Positions 60,476 to 64,000 of a DNA stretch of 64,000 bases are shown in pieces; within the stretch, counting starts at the first letter, position 1, and every line of letters starts with the position of its first letter. The notes under the pieces were generated by a model. That model saw nothing but the letters and a program-made list of their open reading frames with translations, was not told the origin of the DNA and did no database searches. Origin of the DNA: a virus. The position numbers and the translations under genes are program-made. Location: IMG/VR virus record IMGVR_UViG_3300029319_008466, positions 18,991 to 82,990 of that record. One strand, given 5' to 3'.

Positions 60476-62239
60476 ATGGGCTATCAAGGAAGCAATTTTG
60501 AACCAGGAATGGTGCCAGAAAGTGGCACTATCGCAGGCCCTGGAAGCTATGTCGCACTCAATGACGGTGACGAATTTATTTTAACCTCCGCTGGCGGTGG
60601 TGACACCGATCCAGGCGGCTCAAACACACAAGTTCAATTTAATGACAGCGATGAGTTTGGTGGCGACAGCGGCTTTACATACAACAAAACATCAAACACT
60701 GTGATGATTACAGGCAGCCTTCGCCTAACTGGTTCAGAGGCACCAATATTAGTAATTGAAAAAGCACCGGGAGACACTACTAAAGAAATTGTTTTTGTAG
60801 AAGAGGGAGTAGAACAGGGCGGCATTTACTTTAATAATAGCGATCATCTTTTTGTAAGAAATGAAAATAACGCCAAAGATATTATTCTTCGAATAGAGAA
60901 CTCTTCAAATGCTGGAAGAAACTTGGTTCGACTTGATGGTGAGAGTGAAGCTGTTATCGTGGGTTTTGCAAATGCTAAAACCGCAGCGACAAACAATTGT
61001 ATTCTTGATGTTGATGGAAACACTATAATAACTGGTTCATTACAAACAACCGACTTTGTTTCTGCTTCTACTGAGGTCTTTGGAGGAGATTTAAGAACAA
61101 GCGGCAATGCTTCTATAACTGGAAGTATGACATCTAATAACATTGTTGTTAATGGCGGCGGTGTTACAAACGGTGCAACAGTTTCGGTTACAGCAAACGA
61201 TACGCTCACTACCGGACAAGCTTTATATATTGACCACGATGACGCTGCTACTACTGCGGTTGGTCCCGCCAGCATCAGAGTTGATTTTGATAAAGATGGC
61301 GTCATGGGTAATAGCCAAGCTGCTACCTATAAGGGTATAGCCGTTGATATGGCAGATGCTGCGACCAATCACGCAGGATCAACAGTAAACATGCTTGGTG
61401 TGGATATTGGACTTTCGTCAGATAACCCCCAAGGCACTCTTACAAATATTGCTGCTAATCTTTCAAGTTCGGGAGCAGATAACAACTTTGGTCTTAGGAT
61501 TATAACCGATGATGCGGAAGGCAGTGCGGATATTAAAATGGACTCCTCACTAGACGGTAATGACTATGCGACTATTGCCGTTCAAGAGCATGGTGCTTTA
61601 TCAATAACCACTGTAGATGGCGGCGCTGCGGCAGCGAATATTGAAATTGAAGCAGATGGCAATATTGAAATGGAGACAGTGGCAGGCGGCCAATTCGATT
61701 TAGAGTCCAACAACGCTAACGGTCCTGGCACCGGATGGAATACTTCGGGCATGGTCTCATCTAAGGTTGCAAACATCAATGGCGAGATAGTGACCACTAT
61801 CCTTGTAGACATACAAGGGACCAGGGGTTATGATGGTACCAATGCTGACGGTCGCGTTATCGGAAGAGACGGGCAAAGCAATGCCTACTTAACCAGAGTC
61901 CAACAGGCTATAAATGGCTATGTTTACAGAATTGAATTTAGTTGCATAGAAGAGCCAAATGCCTCCTCTAATCCGCAGAAAAATATTGTTCTTTCCGCCG
62001 ACGACACAGCCCGCGCTCAAGGAGTCGATGGCAGCAGCTATGACCATCTGGTTGATTTAAATAACAACTGGGCACGAGGAACAAGCAAATCTTCTGCCGA
62101 TGGCGCTACGTTTGGAAATGGTTTAGATGATGATTATCTTTATTTAACTAATGGATCAAGCGCTGGCGACGATAATGACTACACTGCTGGAAAATTTGTC
62201 ATTAAGCTGTACGGTGCAAACTTCACTGGTCAGGGCTAA
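60476..62239 (+). CDS. large beta-rich fibre/decoration protein
   Basis: 587 aa, acidic, Gly/Ser/Asn-rich, with repeated ITGSL and DGNTIITGSL strands. The C-terminal ~170 residues (EIVTTILVDIQG, YLTRVQQAINGYVYRIEFSC, DYTAGKFVIKLYG) look like a separate compact beta domain that I associate with marine phage capsid-surface proteins. Middle residues ~350-400 are low in hydrophobics, as in trimeric fibres. It shares the TGS-type strand pattern with the next gene, suggesting common ancestry. Confidence 0.62.
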   Translation: MGYQGSNFEPGMVPESGTIAGPGSYVALNDGDEFILTSAGGGDTDPGGSNTQVQFNDSDEFGGDSGFTYNKTSNTVMITGSLRLTGSEAPILVIEKAPGDTTKEIVFVEEGVEQGGIYFNNSDHLFVRNENNAKDIILRIENSSNAGRNLVRLDGESEAVIVGFANAKTAATNNCILDVDGNTIITGSLQTTDFVSASTEVFGGDLRTSGNASITGSMTSNNIVVNGGGVTNGATVSVTANDTLTTGQALYIDHDDAATTAVGPASIRVDFDKDGVMGNSQAATYKGIAVDMADAATNHAGSTVNMLGVDIGLSSDNPQGTLTNIAANLSSSGADNNFGLRIITDDAEGSADIKMDSSLDGNDYATIAVQEHGALSITTVDGGAAAANIEIEADGNIEMETVAGGQFDLESNNANGPGTGWNTSGMVSSKVANINGEIVTTILVDIQGTRGYDGTNADGRVIGRDGQSNAYLTRVQQAINGYVYRIEFSCIEEPNASSNPQKNIVLSADDTARAQGVDGSSYDHLVDLNNNWARGTSKSSADGATFGNGLDDDYLYLTNGSSAGDDNDYTAGKFVIKLYGANFTGQG

Positions 62240-62289
62240 TAGATAACAGATAATCTTAAAATAAGACTTTCTTTATTGTTAGTTCCCTC

Positions 62290-62296
62290 CTATTTA
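62290..62296 (+). promoter_or_regulatory. CTAWTTA motif before the last fibre gene
   Basis: CTATTTA lies in the 93-base gap 62240-62332, 36 bases before the ATG at 62333, which has AAGGGAG upstream. Confidence 0.45.
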
Positions 62297-62332
62297 TAAT
62301 GAACAACCATACTTAAGGGAGCTTGATTATAG

Positions 62333-64000
62333 ATGGGTGAATTTTCATGGGCATATGTTGAGGGCGCTGGATCTACGGCAAGCGGACCTACAGGGTCTCT
62401 TCAATTTCGGGCTGGTGACGATAGAGGGCAGCCCACGCTAACCGGTAGTTCCAGATTAATCTTTAATACGGCTTCTCAGGATCACGCCCTCACACTTACC
62501 GGCTCATTTAATATTAGTGGCAACTTAAATGTTGCTGGCAACATTACTACAATTTCTGCAAGTAATTTGTCAATACAAGATTCAATAATTGGTCTTGGGT
62601 TCGGTACGGGAAGTAACCACACAGGTGTAGCTGGTGATCGCGGGTTTGTCTTTGGAATTACCGGCAACGAAAACAAAGCGCTTTTTTGGGATCAAACATC
62701 TGGTTCTTTTGTTGTAGGGAAAGTTGTATCACAAGCCCCTCACGCTTTGTCGCTTGATGTGTCTGAGGCAAATCTTAGCACCTTTAAAGCGGGCGGTGTC
62801 ATGGTATCTGGTGCAACTGGAGTTCGCGTAGATCGTGGGCCACTTTCCGCTTCTGGTCGTGGTTATTTTACAGATGTTGTGCAAATGGCAGGCACTCTTA
62901 ATGTTTCTGGCTCCGCAAGATTCCTTTCGCAAATAACTGCTTCAAGCTTAAATGCACATGGTGATATTAAGGCTACCGGGTCTTTTTCTGGGTCCGGTGC
63001 TATCTTTACAGATGATGTGCAAATAGCAGATAGCCTACACGTCTCGGGCGCAACTTTAATCGGTCATGGTCTAGCCCCAGTTGCAGGAAGTTCACATCAA
63101 GTAACGGGCGCTATTTATGTTACCTCAAGTCAGGCAAGTCATTTTTCTGGATCACTTGATGTTGTCGGAGGCATTACAGCAACTTCTGGATTTTCTGGCT
63201 CAACCGCCATCTTTACAGATGATGTGCAAATGGCTGATGATCTTGGCGTTTCCGGTTCTTCAAAATTTGTTGGGTTTGTTTCTGCTTCTAATGAGATTTT
63301 TGGATACTCTATTAGGACAAGCGGAGACATCGCATCTTCAGGATCCATTATTTTAAATGACGGTGGTTCACTAAAAGAGGGCGGTGGCACCGCAGCATTT
63401 ACATTTGACGACAGTGGACACGTTACAAAAATTGGACAAGGCTCTCCATCAAGCAATGATGTTTTGAAATGGGATGGTTCTAAGTGGGCACCCGCAGCAG
63501 ATGCGACTACTACTATTTCAAATGATGCTGATAACAGAATTACAACCGCCAAGGGAGATGGTGACTTAAACGCTGAAGCCAATGCAACATTTGATGGAAG
63601 TGAGTTGAGAATTATTGGTCGCATGTCAGGCACGAGCTTAAATGCACATGGTGACATTAAGGCTACCGGATCTTTCTCCGGCTCAGGTGCTATCTTTACA
63701 AACAATGTACAAATGGCAAGCACTCTTAATGTTTCTGGTTCTGCAAGATTCCTTTCGCAAATAACTGCTTCAAGCTTAAATGCACATGGCGACATTAAGA
63801 CTACCGGATCTTTCTCCGGCTCAGGTGCTATCTTTACAGATGATGTTATAATGGCAGATAGCCTACACGTCTCGGGCGCAACTTTAATCGGTCATGGTCT
63901 AGCCCCAGTTGCAGGAAGCTCGCATCAAGTAACGGGCGCTATTTATGTTACCTCAAGTCAGGCAAGTCATTTTTCTGGATCACTTGATGTTGTCGGAGGT
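62333..64000 (+). CDS. tail-fibre-type repeat protein, 3' truncated by the window
   Basis: The frame is open for all 556 codons from ATG 62333 to the end of the window; the stop is outside. The N-terminal 130 residues (SFNISGNLNVAGNITTISASNL) resemble trimeric fibre start regions; the rest is made of repeating beta modules such as SLNAHGDIKATGSFSGSGAIF and SGATLIGHGLAPVAGSSH. The translation is Ser/Gly-rich and low in charge. The Shine-Dalgarno is AAGGGAG. DNA repeats inside it (see below) suggest fast evolution by duplication and recombination, as in host-range fibres. Confidence 0.72.
   Translation, partial: MGEFSWAYVEGAGSTASGPTGSLQFRAGDDRGQPTLTGSSRLIFNTASQDHALTLTGSFNISGNLNVAGNITTISASNLSIQDSIIGLGFGTGSNHTGVAGDRGFVFGITGNENKALFWDQTSGSFVVGKVVSQAPHALSLDVSEANLSTFKAGGVMVSGATGVRVDRGPLSASGRGYFTDVVQMAGTLNVSGSARFLSQITASSLNAHGDIKATGSFSGSGAIFTDDVQIADSLHVSGATLIGHGLAPVAGSSHQVTGAIYVTSSQASHFSGSLDVVGGITATSGFSGSTAIFTDDVQMADDLGVSGSSKFVGFVSASNEIFGYSIRTSGDIASSGSIILNDGGSLKEGGGTAAFTFDDSGHVTKIGQGSPSSNDVLKWDGSKWAPAADATTTISNDADNRITTAKGDGDLNAEANATFDGSELRIIGRMSGTSLNAHGDIKATGSFSGSGAIFTNNVQMASTLNVSGSARFLSQITASSLNAHGDIKTTGSFSGSGAIFTDDVIMADSLHVSGATLIGHGLAPVAGSSHQVTGAIYVTSSQASHFSGSLDVVGG
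62882..63172 (+). repeat. long direct repeat inside the fibre gene, copy 1
   Basis: 291 bases nearly identical to 63710-64000, offset exactly 828 bases (276 codons). The last ~145 bases differ at only two positions by eye. Because both copies lie in the same frame, they give near-identical protein modules. Confidence 0.85.
63635..63772 (+). repeat. 138-base tandem-like unit in the fibre gene
   Basis: Begins with the SLNAHGDIK codons; the same segment restarts at 63773, 138 bases (46 codons) later, and also occurs at 62945. The shared part covers about the first 65-70 bases, through GSGAIFT, with a few changes. Confidence 0.7.
63710..64000 (+). repeat. long direct repeat inside the fibre gene, copy 2
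   Basis: Second copy of the 62882-63172 segment, running to the end of the window; the repeat may continue beyond it. Confidence 0.85.

Noticed and set aside
60844-61305. 153-aa minus-strand open frame
   Set aside because: Shadow of the beta-rich fibre gene; hydrophobic Val/Ala-rich translation mirrors sense codons, and there is no start signal.
62254-62266. TCTTA-AAA-TAAGA hairpin followed by T-rich sequence
   Set aside because: Only five A/T-rich pairs; too weak to call a terminator.
62291-62298. TATAAATA, the T4 late promoter, on the minus strand
   Set aside because: It is the reverse complement of the CTATTTA site here and faces no gene; no supported gene lies on the minus strand.
63139-63795. 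218-aa open frame on the minus strand
   Set aside because: It is antisense to the fibre repeat, has low-complexity Pro/Ala/Ser sequence and arises from codon bias of the repeated sense frame.

Overview
The window is a slice of a tailed-phage genome of the contractile, T4-related myovirus type. Evidence: a T4 gp17-type large terminase, gp20-type portal, gp21-type prohead protease, gp25- and gp6-type baseplate wedge proteins, and a gp55-type late sigma factor. All supported genes lie on the + strand, are packed with 1-17 base overlaps, and have A+T-rich sequence. I saw no tRNA, insertion sequence, integrase or CRISPR. A bS21-like ribosomal protein and structural families that I associate (from memory, no search) with marine phage sequences suggest an uncultivated aquatic phage. 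The host cannot be named from sequence alone.

Layout. (1) 1-13000: an accessory block of about 18 nucleotide-sugar and glycan genes: VOC protein, SDR, methyltransferase, B12 radical SAM enzyme, cupin, HAD-like protein, GT10-type glycosyltransferase, RmlC-type epimerase, mini E1 alpha/beta TPP enzyme pair, a DegT-fold protein with His in place of the PLP lysine (ColD/RfbH type), four NAD(P) epimerase/dehydratases including a Gmd-like one, and a split HldE pair (heptose kinase and nucleotidyltransferase). Together they look able to build an unusual deoxy- and possibly branched or methylated sugar and transfer it. The acceptor (host LPS or capsule, virion, or DNA) is unknown. (2) 12990-14553: small phage proteins and the late sigma factor. 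(3) 14591-46843: tail and baseplate module: a hub-like protein with an alpha/beta hydrolase domain, an M15/VanY-type peptidase, a spike-like protein, a 1776-aa protein, gp25, gp6, a 3101-aa LamG protein and several large structural proteins. (4) 46843-51501: RuvC-like nuclease, DnaG-type primase and a single-chain SbcD-SbcC (Mre11-Rad50) fusion. (5) 51537-52574: probable lysis cassette. (6) 52567-60463: DNA packaging and head module with an embedded bS21 homolog. (7) 60476-64000: fibre-like proteins, the last one running off the window with long internal repeats.

Regulation. Nearly every real gap between genes in regions 3-7 contains CTAWTTA (CTATTTA or CTAATTA). Where the motif ends 5-7 nt before the ATG there is no Shine-Dalgarno; where it ends 18 or more nt before, there is one. 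That is what a -10-type late promoter giving both leaderless and leadered mRNAs would look like. Two exact sigma70 consensus promoters (TTGACA-17-TATAAT) are also present: one 6 nt before the primase ATG, one inside the glycosyltransferase gene. The lysis block is preceded by a perfect 7-bp hairpin with its Shine-Dalgarno in the loop.

All calls come from reading motifs by eye. No database search, structure prediction or composition calculation was run.
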